NCBI GenBank assembly: GCA_964408025.1
Contig: CAYOXX010000024.1
Coordinates: 1 to 38,084, forward strand
Direction: 5' to 3'
DNA: 38,084 nt
From: CAYOXX01 sp964408025
GTDB taxonomy: Bacteria; Acidobacteriota; DATKUA01
Position 1 is the stretch's first letter. Each line of letters begins with the position of its first letter. A program made the position numbers and the translations under genes. This document shows positions 9,530 to 18,202 of this stretch, in pieces. The notes below the pieces were generated by a model. It was not told the origin of the DNA, did no database searches, and saw only the letters and a list, made by a program, of their open reading frames with translations.

Positions 9530-10108
9530 CTATTCGCTGTGGCGAATAACGATCTCTTCAAAGATGACCGTCGGGCGGTTGTCCAAGTTCCTTCCGAAGA
9601 TGGTCACCCGGTCGGTCCTGACTTCCTTCTGGAAATAGTATGTCGGGGAATAGCGATCCCTTACATCGATGAGTGTTTCGTCGGTCAGCTCGCCGCCCTC
9701 AAAGAAAACATGTTCCAGCTCGGGGACTTGCTGTTCCGCAATGATCAGCACGAGCCGCTCGACGCCGGGCACCTGGTCCAGGGCGAACGCTCCCGTCGCG
9801 GGCAGGCGATACTCCTGCCCCCTCCTGAGCCAGTTGGCGCCGCGGTCGACCTCCCGCAGCGGCACCAGCAGACGGTATTCGTCTCCGCGGCGTGTGGCGG
9901 CCAGGTAGCAGTAGCAGTCCCTGCTAACCCTGATCCGGATGGAGAGGCCGTCTCCCGAGCGGAAACCGTCGGTCTCGCGGACCACTACCCACTCTCCCTC
10001 TTGCTGGAGCTCAAGTGTGTAATCTACCCGCAGCCTCACGCCCGCGGACGCCAGAGCGGAGAACAAGAGCAGAGCTGCCAGCGCCAGTACTATCGCCAAC
10101 CTTTTCAT
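9530..10108 (-). CDS. Small exported DUF4384 protein
   Basis: 192 aa from ATG 10108. Its start overlaps the stop of the upstream LysM-DUF4384 gene as TGATG, a one-base overlap typical of translational coupling. Signal peptide ~1-22 (ALAALLLFSALASA). DUF4384 follows almost at once: DGLSIRIRVSRDCYCYLAAT, YRLLVPLREVDRGAN and a FALDQVPGVERLVLIIAEQ strand. There is little beyond the domain, making this the most compact member of the array. Confidence 0.78.
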   Translation of the reverse strand: MKRLAIVLALAALLLFSALASAGVRLRVDYTLELQQEGEWVVVRETDGFRSGDGLSIRIRVSRDCYCYLAATRRGDEYRLLVPLREVDRGANWLRRGQEYRLPATGAFALDQVPGVERLVLIIAEQQVPELEHVFFEGGELTDETLIDVRDRYSPTYYFQKEVRTDRVTIFGRNLDNRPTVIFEEIVIRHSE

Positions 10109-10968
10109 CACCATTCCCTCTCGTGACGTAGCGTGAAGCGGACGGCGAGGGCATTGGTCCCCTCAGTCCGCGTTTGGATCAGGAACGACTCTTCGCCGTC
10201 GCCCTCCTCAGCGCCGTTGCCTCCCGCCTCGGTTCCGCGCAGGCGGCGGAAGAGGTCCTCGACCCGCTCCCATTCCCTCGCAGGCAGAACGCCGTCGTCA
10301 GCGACCTCCAGCTCCTCCAGCTCATCTACAGGCGCCAGGGCGAGGATCACCAGGACCTGCTCCTCGCCGGGGTTCTCGTCGAACCGCAGCCAGGAGGTCG
10401 GTGGCACCTGGTAGGCGGTGTAACTGCGCACGTAGTTGCGGCCGCGGTTGATGCGGGGGTTGGGGAAGAGCCGGCGGACGGTGTCGCTCTCGTCCTTGTT
10501 GAAGATGTAGAGGTAGCCGTTGTGGTTCGCCGCCAAGCGCAACCTGAAGCGGTCGCCGCTGTGGAAGCGGTGGCCAGGAGCAACTCGCACCAGGTCGCAG
10601 TCGTCGCCCGACCCCACCAGCAGCTCCACAGCGTGGCGGAGGCCGATCCGCGGGATCGGCACACTGATCCTCTGGCCGGCGTAGATACGGTGGGGATCGT
10701 TGATCCTGTTCATGCGGGCCAGCAGGCCGGCCTTGGTCGGGTCGCCGAGCTTCCTCTGGGCTATGCCGCGCAGCGTGTCTCCGGCCTGGATGGTGTAGTT
10801 CTCGACCGGGCCCGCGTAGTCGCCCTCGGCGTGGTAAGGGGCGTAGAACAGCCCCCTGGCGTTACCCTCACGGTCCTCTTCCTGCGCCGTCAGGAAAACA
10901 GGAAGCGCCAAGGTGACAAACAGGATGGTTACCGATGCCGTTAGAATAATCCGTTTTTGGCAGTTCAT
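10108..10968 (-). CDS. Exported LysM-DUF4384 protein
   Basis: 286 aa from ATG 10968, with GGAG 8 nt upstream; an in-frame ATG at 10989 has no better site. Signal peptide ~1-29. A LysM repeat (about 54-104: YTIQAGDTLRGIAQRKLG ... NDPHRIYAGQRISV) precedes DUF4384 (about 120-215: FRLRLAANHNGYLYIFNK, LFPNPRINRGRN, SWLRFDENPGEEQVLVIL). The order is the reverse of the LysM protein at 4177-5100. It is the first gene of the minus-strand array; the promoter should lie in 10969-11302. Confidence 0.82.
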   Translation of the reverse strand: MNCQKRIILTASVTILFVTLALPVFLTAQEEDREGNARGLFYAPYHAEGDYAGPVENYTIQAGDTLRGIAQRKLGDPTKAGLLARMNRINDPHRIYAGQRISVPIPRIGLRHAVELLVGSGDDCDLVRVAPGHRFHSGDRFRLRLAANHNGYLYIFNKDESDTVRRLFPNPRINRGRNYVRSYTAYQVPPTSWLRFDENPGEEQVLVILALAPVDELEELEVADDGVLPAREWERVEDLFRRLRGTEAGGNGAEEGDGEESFLIQTRTEGTNALAVRFTLRHEREW

Positions 10969-11302
10969 GATCTCTTCTCCCAAACGCAATGAAAATCTTC
11001 GCTCTGGTGCGGTAATGTCCCCGGGTGAAATTTCCTTTCAGTCTATCACCACACTACACGCAATCTATATAGGTAGGACAGATTCACCGCGGCGAACAAG
11101 CTCTCTTGTCTGTCACACTTTCCATACCCTACCGGTAGGATAGACATTCTTGTCTGTCATCCGCCACAGGTGGAATGACTCCACCTGAAGCTTCTTCGTT
11201 AGATCATGTCGTATCATCAATTTTGCGTCGCGGACAAGGGGGCAAAGCCCCCTTGTATCCCCCCTCCCGAAAAGGGAAAAAGGGAAAAGAGTAAAGGGAA
11301 CA
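10969..11302. promoter_or_regulatory. Upstream region of DUF4384 array, with palindromes
   Basis: A 334-bp gap between the stop of the VR2 caspase and the start of the array. It holds a perfect 12-bp palindrome cctaccggtagg (11128-11139), a small hairpin agaca/tgtct (11142-11155), an 8-bp stem caggtgga/tccacctg with 5-nt loop (11167-11187), and hairpin repeat copy 2. The palindrome is a plausible operator for the array. I cannot assign -35/-10 elements with confidence. Confidence 0.45.
11199..11264. repeat. VR-downstream hairpin repeat, copy 2
   Basis: Same element as at 732-797. The stem acaagggggc is perfect over 10 bp with loop aaa (11234-11256). It ends 51 bp beyond the 3' end of VR2. 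The left part, from ttagatcatg through the hairpin, is nearly identical to copy 1. Confidence 0.75.
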
Positions 11303-13174
11303 CTAATCCAGGTCCCGGAGACAACGAAAACCGTAGTAGTCGATCCAGTTGCCCGGCGCGATCCCGAGACGGTTGGATACCCGCAGGTTCCTCGGGTCAT
11401 CGGCCCAGGACCCGCCACGCAAAACACGGCCGTCGCCCGACGACGGGCCACGTGGATCAACCTGAGCTGACCTGCCATAACTCCCATACCAGTCCGAGCA
11501 CCACTCCCAGACGTTGCCCGCCATGTCGTACAGCCCCCAGGCGTTGGGTCGCTTCTGGCCTACGTCGTGGGTCTGTCTGCCGCTATTCTCACTATTCCAG
11601 GCATACCTCCCTGCAGAATCGCTCCCCCAGTAATACTCTGTAGTCGTCCCAGCCCTGCAGGCATACTCCCACTCCGCCTCAGTCGGCAGTCGATAAGTAA
11701 CTCCTTCTATTTCGCTCAAACGGCGGCAGAACTCCACGGCATCATTCCAAGACACTTGCTCAACAGGCCGGTTTGAACCCCTGAAGCGAGACGGATTCGT
11801 TCCCATCACACTCTCGTACTGCTCCTGTGTGACCTCGTAGACGCCAATGTAGAACGGCCTTGTAATCGTAACGCGGTGTACAGGGCTTTCATCGCTGTTC
11901 GCTTCACTGGAATTCGATCCCATCCTGAACGAGCCGGCGGGTATCAGCTTGAATCTCATGCCTACTGAATTGATGAGTAATCCTGTCCTACGTTCCAGCT
12001 CAGAGATCTCTGCCGTCGCCTCCGGATCATCAGGATAAGAGGCCAGTACTTTAGCCCACAGCTCCTGGGCTTCGATCCAGCGTTCATTGGCTGCGTGGTC
12101 GCGAGCCGCCAGGCGATAGGCGGGCACACGTTGCCGCTCCGACTCCAATGCTGCTTGTCGCGCGCGTTCCTCGGCGATCTCTCGCAACCTGGCGTCGCAC
12201 TCGGCGAGCTTGGGGTCGATGATCGACACCAAGGCAGAATCGCGATTCCTGGCAGCTAAAAAGAGTACTCTAGCCCTCCGGTAATCCCCTCGATCAAAGG
12301 CCTCCATCCCGCTTTGATACAGCTCGACGGCAGTCTCCGCGCTCACCTCAGGGAGAGTCGGCTTTTCATCCAACTCGGGCTCGTCTACTGTCTCCTCGGT
12401 CGGTTGGATGAAGTAGAAATCGGTGTAGATACTCGATGAGATCCAGGGTTCCTGGCTTCCGTTGGAGGCGCGAAAGACTTCTCCCCCGACTTGACGGAAC
12501 ACTTGGTCTATTGTCAAGCCGGGAATCTCTAGCGCGTCGACGAGATGGGCTGTGAACAGGCCGTTATTTCCCCGGGAGATATCGCTGGCTGTCTGCCCCG
12601 GTCCGGCGGCGTAGGCGATGAATGTGCCGCGGCCGGCGTTCATCGCCGCCAGGCCGCGCGAGCCCGCCCTGCTGAGGCTGAACGGATTGTTGCGGCAGGC
12701 GTCCAGGATGATGATCCGCAGGCCGGCGCCGGACTGCTCCATCAACGCCTGCAGACGCTGCGCAGAAATGGAATCGTAGACCGCGTCCACCTCGCTGCCG
12801 GCGTCGAAGTCGGTCGGCATCAGGTAGTTCTCGCCCTCTTCCGATTGAAAGGCGTGGCCGGCGTAGAAGAGGAGGGCAACATCGCCGGGATTCAGCGAGG
12901 CGATGAAGCTCCTGACAGCCCGATCCATCTCCCTATGGCTGGTGTTCTCGGCTGTGCGAATAATAAATCCCACTCGCTGGAGCGCCTCCCGCATCGAGCA
13001 CGCGTCATTAACAGCGTTATGAAGCGGAGACAAACCCGTGTAAGAGTTGTTGCCGATGACCAGGGCAACTCGCCGGCTCTCCTGCGATGCGGCAGATGTT
13101 TCTGGAGGAGAGAGCAGAGCGATTACCAACAAACCAGCCAGGAGAAATTCCGAAGCCCTTATCATTTGTCGCAT
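11303..13174 (-). CDS. Exported caspase-TPR-like-FGE protein, DGR target 2
   Basis: 623 aa from ATG 13174, with AGGGG about 8 nt upstream (a TTG five codons earlier is less likely). Signal peptide ~1-27. The caspase domain carries His in YAGHAFQ and Cys in LDACRNNPF; the residue after His-Gly is Ala rather than the usual Gly, as in targets 5 and 6. The linker is unique: a TPR-like helical region (YQSGMEAFDRGDYRRARVLF, then ERWIEAQELWAKVLASYPDD) joins caspase to FGE. The FGE domain belongs to the SIGMRFKLIPAGSF subgroup shared with targets 3 and 4. Residues 582-622 are the VR. Helical repeats may mediate assembly, which is inference. Confidence 0.9.
   Translation of the reverse strand: MRQMIRASEFLLAGLLVIALLSPPETSAASQESRRVALVIGNNSYTGLSPLHNAVNDACSMREALQRVGFIIRTAENTSHREMDRAVRSFIASLNPGDVALLFYAGHAFQSEEGENYLMPTDFDAGSEVDAVYDSISAQRLQALMEQSGAGLRIIILDACRNNPFSLSRAGSRGLAAMNAGRGTFIAYAAGPGQTASDISRGNNGLFTAHLVDALEIPGLTIDQVFRQVGGEVFRASNGSQEPWISSSIYTDFYFIQPTEETVDEPELDEKPTLPEVSAETAVELYQSGMEAFDRGDYRRARVLFLAARNRDSALVSIIDPKLAECDARLREIAEERARQAALESERQRVPAYRLAARDHAANERWIEAQELWAKVLASYPDDPEATAEISELERRTGLLINSVGMRFKLIPAGSFRMGSNSSEANSDESPVHRVTITRPFYIGVYEVTQEQYESVMGTNPSRFRGSNRPVEQVSWNDAVEFCRRLSEIEGVTYRLPTEAEWEYACRAGTTTEYYWGSDSAGRYAWNSENSGRQTHDVGQKRPNAWGLYDMAGNVWEWCSDWYGSYGRSAQVDPRGPSSGDGRVLRGGSWADDPRNLRVSNRLGIAPGNWIDYYGFRCLRDLD
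11308..11430 (-). repeat. DGR variable repeat VR2
   Basis: 123 bp aligned to the TR. All 15 core differences fall at TR adenines (coding strand). Three differences lie in the 3' IMH segment. On the 5' side identity with the TR runs 4 bp further than in the other VRs (through gacggccgtg on the coding strand), making a VR2-like gene the likely origin of the TR. Confidence 0.95.
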
Positions 13175-13189
13175 CTCAAAACCCCTCAA

Positions 13190-13262
13190 AATCGCTACCA
13201 GAGGCTCCGTCCGCCGCGGTGGAGACCCCGTTAAGGGACAAGGTTTTAAGGGTTAAGGGAAT
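13190..13262. repeat. Inter-caspase spacer repeat, copy 1
   Basis: This spacer between targets 2 and 3 shares near-identical sequence with 14823-14897 and 26884-26979. It contains a GC-rich inverted repeat around ccgccgcgg and the motif aagggacaagg next to the VR 3' end. It is the second kind of VR 3' flank, used where the hairpin repeat is absent, and marks tandem duplication of whole gene units. Confidence 0.7.
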
Positions 13263-14808
13263 CCAAGTCCCGGATACAACGAAAACCGTTGTAGTTGAGC
13301 CTGTTAACTGGCGAGAACCAGTTACGGTAGGATACCCGCAGGTACCTCGGGTAATCGCTCCAGGACCCGCCACGCAAAACACGGCGTTCGCCCGAAGACG
13401 GGCCCTGAGGGTCACGAGACGGCGAACGGCTGTAGTAATCCTCATCGTACCAATCCGAACACCACTCCCAGACGTTTCCGGCTATGTCGTGCAAACCCCA
13501 TGCATTGGGTCGCTTCTGACCCACGTCGTGGGTCTGATAGCCGCTATTCTGGCCATACCAGGTATAGCGCTCGGCAGAATCGCTCCCCCAGTAGTAATCC
13601 GTCGTGGTATTAGCCCTGCATGCGTACTCCCACTCAGCCTCCGTCGGCAAGCGATAAGTAACACCCTCCATCTGGCTCAGACGCCGGCAGAACTCCACTG
13701 CATCATTCCAAGAAACGCTCTCCACAGGTCGGTTAGAACCTCTGAAATGAGACGGGTTTATTCCCATCACACTCTCGTACTGCTCTTGTGTGACCTCGTA
13801 GACACCGATGTAAAACGGCCTCGAAATCGTCACGCGATGGATAGTACTCTCATCGTCATCAGCATTACTGGAATTAGAGCCCATCATAAAAGAGCCGGCG
13901 GGAATCAGCTTGAATCTCATACCGATGGAGTTTCTGATCATTGCCGGGGGTGTGGGCGTCGGCTGTGACGGTTCAGAAGTTACCGTTTCAGCGGGGCGCT
14001 CAGGTTCCGCAGGTTGTTCTGTGTCGGCAACTCTTTCTGGTGAGATGAAATAAAATTCACCGATCACACTTGTAAGGGACCAGGGGACCTGGCGGCCGTT
14101 GGAGCTGTTATGAACTTCGGTCCTGACATAGTTGAAGATCTGGTCAAGGTTCAGGCCAGGAGTACGGAGGGCTTCGATCAGAAACGACGTGAAGAGGCCG
14201 TTATTTCCGCGGGGATTATCGCTGGCGACCTGGCCGAGAGCGGTGGAGAAGGAAATGTATGTGCTGATTCCCACGGACATGGCGGCCAGACCGCGCGAGC
14301 CTGACCTGTAGGTGCTAAATGGATTGTTGCGGCACGCGTCGAGAACAATGATGTTCAGGCGCGTGCTTTTACCCTCCATACGCTCCCGAACACGCTCCGC
14401 GGAATAGGAATCGTACTTGGCATCAGCTTCATCAATAGCGTCGAAATCGGTTGGTACCAGGAAGTTCTCGCCGTCGATCTGGATGCCGTGTCCGGCGTAG
14501 AAGAAGAAGGCTATATCCCCTTGTCGAATCGATCTGATAAATGTATCTACGGCCCCCTCCAACTGTTGCAGGCTCGTGTTCTCGGCGATGCTAACCGCGA
14601 AGTCGAGCTGCCGCAGCACATCCCGCATAGAGCGGGCATCGTTGACGGCGTTGCGTAGCGTTGGCATATCCGAGTAAGAGTTGTTGCCGATGATCAGTGC
14701 CACGCGGCGGCTCTCTTGCAATGCGGCGGATGTGTCTGGAGGAGAGAGCAAGGCGATTGCTAGTAAACCAGTCAGGAGAAGTCCTGAAGCTTTTATAATG
14801 TGTCGCAT
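13246..14808 (-). CDS. Exported caspase-FGE protein, DGR target 3
   Basis: 520 aa, ATG 14808 behind the same AGGGG leader as target 2. Signal peptide ~1-29. Caspase domain with AGHG and LDACRNNPF. The caspase and the linker up to VADTEQPAEP are almost identical to the caspase-FliL lipoprotein at 2882-4081. A short Pro/Thr-rich linker leads to an FGE domain of the SIGMRFKLIPAGSF subgroup. Residues ~475-516 are the VR; the protein ends RDLDSLNP. Gaps of about 70 bp separate it from targets 2 and 4, so the three may be cotranscribed. Confidence 0.9.
   Translation of the reverse strand: MRHIIKASGLLLTGLLAIALLSPPDTSAALQESRRVALIIGNNSYSDMPTLRNAVNDARSMRDVLRQLDFAVSIAENTSLQQLEGAVDTFIRSIRQGDIAFFFYAGHGIQIDGENFLVPTDFDAIDEADAKYDSYSAERVRERMEGKSTRLNIIVLDACRNNPFSTYRSGSRGLAAMSVGISTYISFSTALGQVASDNPRGNNGLFTSFLIEALRTPGLNLDQIFNYVRTEVHNSSNGRQVPWSLTSVIGEFYFISPERVADTEQPAEPERPAETVTSEPSQPTPTPPAMIRNSIGMRFKLIPAGSFMMGSNSSNADDDESTIHRVTISRPFYIGVYEVTQEQYESVMGINPSHFRGSNRPVESVSWNDAVEFCRRLSQMEGVTYRLPTEAEWEYACRANTTTDYYWGSDSAERYTWYGQNSGYQTHDVGQKRPNAWGLHDIAGNVWEWCSDWYDEDYYSRSPSRDPQGPSSGERRVLRGGSWSDYPRYLRVSYRNWFSPVNRLNYNGFRCIRDLDSLNP
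13263..13385 (-). repeat. DGR variable repeat VR3
   Basis: 123 bp. I count 14 core differences from the TR, 12 at coding-strand adenines and two adjacent exceptions. One IMH difference, where the TR coding strand has C and the VR has T. Confidence 0.92.
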
Positions 14809-14822
14809 CTCAAAACCCCTCA

Positions 14823-14897
14823 GAATCGCTACCAGGGGCTCCGTCCGGCCGCGGCGGAGATCCCGTTAAGGGACAAGGGTTTAAGGGTTAAGGGAAT
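14823..14897. repeat. Inter-caspase spacer repeat, copy 2
   Basis: Near-identical to 13190-13262. It includes the GC-rich inverted repeat around gccgcggc and the purine-rich block aagggacaagggtttaaggg immediately downstream of VR4 on the coding strand. Confidence 0.7.
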
Positions 14898-16440
14898 CCA
14901 AGTCCCGGATACAACGAAAACCGTTGAGGGGGTTGTCACTGTAGCCAGGCGAGTACCCGCTACGGAAGGATACCCGCAGGTTCCTCGGGACATTGACCCA
15001 GGACCCGCCACGCATAACACGGCGTTCGCCCGATGACGGGCCTTGAGGGTCACGAGCCGGCGAACGGCTGTAGTAATCCTCATCATACCAATCCGAACAC
15101 CACTCCCAGACGTTTCCGGCTATGTCGTGCAAACCCCATGCATTGGGTCGCTTCTGACCCACGTTATGGGTCTGACTGCCGCTATTCTCGTAATGCCAGG
15201 CATAGCGCTCGGCGGAACCGTTTCCCCAGTAGTAATCCGTCGTGATATTGGCCCTGCATGCGTACTCCCACTCTGCCTCCGTCGGCAAGCGATATGTAAC
15301 ACCCTCCATCCGGCTCAGACGCCTACAGAACTCCATGGCATCATTCCAAGAAACGCTCTCCACAGGCCGGTTTGAACCCCGGAAGTGAGACGGGTTTGTT
15401 CCCATCACACTCTCATACTGCTCCTGTGTGACCTCGTGGATGCCGATGTAGAAAGGCCTCGAAATCGTCACACGATGGACAGGACTCTCATCGTCATCAG
15501 CATTACTTGAATTCGATCCCATCAGAAACGAGCCTGATTGGATGAGCTTGAACCTCATGCCGATGGAGTCTCTGACCATTGCCGGGGGTGTGGGCGTCGG
15601 CCGCGGAGGTTCAACAATCACAGGGGATGGTTCCGAAACAACGCCACCCGCGGGCGGTATGAAGTAGAAGTCGCCGTAGACGCTGGATGCGGTCCAGGGT
15701 TCCTGCCGGCCGCTGGAGGCCCGGTAAACCTGCCCCCCGACTCTCCTGAAGACTTCTCCGATTCGCAAGCCGGGAACCCGAAGCGCCTCGATGAGGTAGG
15801 AGGTGAAGAGGCCGTTGTTTCCGCGCGGGTTATCGCTGGCCGCCTGGTTGGGTCCGGTGGCGAAGGCGATGAGTGTGCCGCTGCTGGCGTTCATCGCCGC
15901 CAGGCCGCGCGAGCCCGAGCGGCGGGCGCTGAACGGGTTGTCGCGGCAGGCGTCGAGGACAATAATCCTCAGCCCGGCGCCGGACTGCTCCATCCTCTCC
16001 CGGATCAGCTCTGCGGAATAAGCCCGGTGCTTGGCCTCGATCTCGTCCACGGCATTAAAATCGGTCGGCACCAGGAAGTTCTCGCCGTCGACCTGTATGC
16101 CGTGGCCCGAGTAGAAGAAGAGCGCCACGTCACCGGGGTTTACCGAGACGATGAAGTCCCGGACTGTGCGCTCAAGCTCCGCACGGTTGGTGTTCTCGGC
16201 GATCCTGACGGTGAAGCCCAGTTGCCGCAGCACATCCCGCATCGAGCGCGCGTCGTTTACGGCGTTCTGAAGTGGCATGCCTGAATAGGTGTTATTGCCT
16301 ATGACCAGGGCCACGCGCCGTCCGTCTTGCTGGGCACTGGACCACCCGGGCGGAAACAGCAAGGCGAAAGCCAGGAAGGCGGCGAGCGCCGCGACCGTTA
16401 TGCCGAAGGAAGTTAACCGGGAAAGCCTCAGGCAAGCCAT
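14881..16440 (-). CDS. Exported caspase-FGE protein, DGR target 4
   Basis: 519 aa from ATG 16440, which has GGAG about 9 nt upstream; an in-frame ATG at 16521 would add 27 residues with no signal-peptide character. Signal peptide ~1-37 (AALAAFLAFALLF). Caspase domain with SGHG and LDACRDNPF. The linker is short and Pro-rich (PPRPTPTPPAM). The FGE domain is very close to that of target 3. Residues 473-515 are the VR, one residue longer than in the TR. It is the first of the three tandem VR caspases and is divergent from the sigma-factor operon. Confidence 0.9.
   Translation of the reverse strand: MACLRLSRLTSFGITVAALAAFLAFALLFPPGWSSAQQDGRRVALVIGNNTYSGMPLQNAVNDARSMRDVLRQLGFTVRIAENTNRAELERTVRDFIVSVNPGDVALFFYSGHGIQVDGENFLVPTDFNAVDEIEAKHRAYSAELIRERMEQSGAGLRIIVLDACRDNPFSARRSGSRGLAAMNASSGTLIAFATGPNQAASDNPRGNNGLFTSYLIEALRVPGLRIGEVFRRVGGQVYRASSGRQEPWTASSVYGDFYFIPPAGGVVSEPSPVIVEPPRPTPTPPAMVRDSIGMRFKLIQSGSFLMGSNSSNADDDESPVHRVTISRPFYIGIHEVTQEQYESVMGTNPSHFRGSNRPVESVSWNDAMEFCRRLSRMEGVTYRLPTEAEWEYACRANITTDYYWGNGSAERYAWHYENSGSQTHNVGQKRPNAWGLHDIAGNVWEWCSDWYDEDYYSRSPARDPQGPSSGERRVMRGGSWVNVPRNLRVSFRSGYSPGYSDNPLNGFRCIRDLDSLNP
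14898..15023 (-). repeat. DGR variable repeat VR4 (3-bp insertion)
   Basis: 126 bp, three more than the TR. The extra codon lies in the Asn-run segment near the 3' end (PGYSDNPLNGFRC against PGNRNNNNGFRC). The flanks align without gaps. Confidence 0.9.
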
Positions 16441-16829
16441 CTTCGTCTCTCCAGTCGAGGATGAAGCGATTGCAGAATCTGTTTTGTTGAAACCCCTCTT
16501 GAATCTATGTCCATATCGCATGGGCTGTCAAGGTTGCCGCATCGAGTTCCTGTGCCGCATCTCTCGCCTACATGATTTCCCGAGATCGGTTTTCCTTACA
16601 CTCGAAAACGAAATTGCCGCAATTGTCCTCACTTATCCGCCCTGAACGTATGTATGCTACAATTTCCCTCGAAAATTGGGTCAAACCGAGTATCCTGACT
16701 TGAGGATATCCCAAGCAATAGTAATAAGTAATAGCACGTCACGGTACTTCGTTCTGATCCTTATTTCTTGTGTGAACTTTAGCCGTCAACATTAACGGCG
16801 CACAGAACCGGACGAGCGGGGCAGGGGCG
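16441..16829. promoter_or_regulatory. Divergent promoter region, caspase and sigma operons
   Basis: A 389-bp gap between the start of the target-4 caspase and the start of the sigma-factor operon. It must carry promoters for both directions. The part around 16640-16740 is AT-richer than its surroundings and holds a 6-bp inverted repeat tatcct/aggata (16691-16708), a possible operator. No -35/-10 pair is clear enough to call. Confidence 0.45.
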
Positions 16830-17339
16830 ATGCCGGACAAAGAGCTTCTTTTCTCCAAGCTGAGTGAAAGGATCAGGGGGTTTGCGACATCACGGGTAGG
16901 AAGCGGTCGGGCAGAAGATGTGGCGCAAGAGACGATGCTGGTCATCGCGGAGAAGTACGGCGACGTAACAGACACCAGCGAATGTCTGCGCCTGGCCTTC
17001 AAGATAGCGCGACTCAAGATCAGCAACCTCTGGCGGCTTGACCGTAGACGCAAAACTAGTGGAGTCGACAGCGAGGAGCTGGAGCGGTTTCCGTCAGAAG
17101 ATGATGCACCGGATCGCGAGATGATGAGGAGCCAGATGATCGATCAACTGACGAAAGCCATGTCGGGGCTGACTGTACGCTGTCGGGAGATTTTCAGGAT
17201 GAAGCTGGACGGACTTAGGTTCGCGGAAATCGCCAAGCGGCTGAAGGTGAAGTCGCTCAACACTGTTTACGTTTGGGACCACCGTTGCCGCCAGCGGCTG
17301 AAGGCCGAGCTGCGGCGTAAGTTCAACTGGGATATCTGA
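16830..17339 (+). CDS. ECF-like RNA polymerase sigma factor
   Basis: 169 aa. The N-terminal half matches sigma-70 region 2 (AEDVAQETMLVIAEKYGDV) and the C-terminal half region 4, a helix-turn-helix (LTVRCREIFRMKLDGLRFAE followed by IAKRLKVKSLNTVYVW). Length and lack of region 1 and 3 fit an extracytoplasmic-function type. It starts at ATG 16830 after a G-rich site and ends 2 bp before the anti-sigma-like gene, the usual sigma/anti-sigma pairing. It probably responds to envelope signals. Possible targets are its own operon and the divergent caspases, which is inference. Confidence 0.85.
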   Translation: MPDKELLFSKLSERIRGFATSRVGSGRAEDVAQETMLVIAEKYGDVTDTSECLRLAFKIARLKISNLWRLDRRRKTSGVDSEELERFPSEDDAPDREMMRSQMIDQLTKAMSGLTVRCREIFRMKLDGLRFAEIAKRLKVKSLNTVYVWDHRCRQRLKAELRRKFNWDI

Positions 17340-17341
17340 AA

Positions 17342-18199
17342 ATGGCGTGTACAAACAAGAAGATCGGGAGCAAGATCGGAGCCTGGGAGCAGGGTCTCCT
17401 GGGCGAGGAGGAAAGGGTAGAGTTCGAGGCGCACCTGCTAGAGTGCCAGAGCTGCTTCGGCGAAGCGGCATCATTTTCGGAGGCGGCGGAATTGATCCGT
17501 GACCCGGTGGTTCGCACCGAGCTCGTGAAGCGTCTGGAAGCGACGCCGGGTAAAGATCTCTGGTGGTGGGTCCGGATTCCATTCGCACAGCCAGCACTGG
17601 TCGCGGTTGCGGCGGTGGTCGTGGTCGCCGTGATTGGGCTCGCCATCTGGCAATTTTGGCCGGGAGCGGAGACTCCTGTCGGCCGGGATCTAGTGGCGCT
17701 CCTGGCGCCGACTGCGGAGGCGAGGACTGTCGACATCTCGCGCATGCGTTCGCACAGCGTAGCCGCGTCAAGCGACACGGCCCGGTCTCTGAGGGGTCTG
17801 CAGTTCCAGCCCGAGTATTCCTCCGAAATCAACATCAAGCTAGTTGTCAACAAGCGCGGCGACCCTCCACGCTACCGCGTCGGCGACCGGATCAAGATCG
17901 GCCTCAGGCCCGACAGCGACTGCTACGTCTACATACTCGATCTCCAGCCGGACGGCCGCATGAGCCTGCTCTACCCGGGCGGGGGATACCGTGACAACTT
18001 CGCGCGGGCGGGCGAGCCGTTCCTCATCCCGCCGGAGCGGGGAGTGACGATGCTGGTGACCGAGCCTACCGGCATAGAGCGCCTCTTCGCCGCGGCGCTC
18101 AGAGAACGGATCAATCTGGCAAATTTCTCGGATGAGGAACTTATTGACTTCCTCATCGACCATATCGTCGCCGAGGCGGAATTCTTCATCGAGGAGTGA
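17342..18199 (+). CDS. Anti-sigma factor with periplasmic DUF4384
   Basis: 285 aa. The N-terminus is a zf-HC2-like anti-sigma domain with the HxxxCxxC motif (AHLLECQSCF, about 33-42). A single membrane helix (about 80-103, ALVAVAAVVVVAVIGLAIW) separates it from a DUF4384 domain (about 160-245: DRIKIGLRPDSDCYVYILDL, QPDGRMSLLYPGG). Topology should put the sigma-binding finger inside and DUF4384 outside, so DUF4384 would be the sensory part. This is the clearest hint that DUF4384 here takes part in signalling. It follows the sigma gene by 2 bp and precedes the prodomain-like gene by 3 bp. Confidence 0.85.
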   Translation: MACTNKKIGSKIGAWEQGLLGEEERVEFEAHLLECQSCFGEAASFSEAAELIRDPVVRTELVKRLEATPGKDLWWWVRIPFAQPALVAVAAVVVVAVIGLAIWQFWPGAETPVGRDLVALLAPTAEARTVDISRMRSHSVAASSDTARSLRGLQFQPEYSSEINIKLVVNKRGDPPRYRVGDRIKIGLRPDSDCYVYILDLQPDGRMSLLYPGGGYRDNFARAGEPFLIPPERGVTMLVTEPTGIERLFAAALRERINLANFSDEELIDFLIDHIVAEAEFFIEE

Positions 18200-18202
18200 A
18201 CG

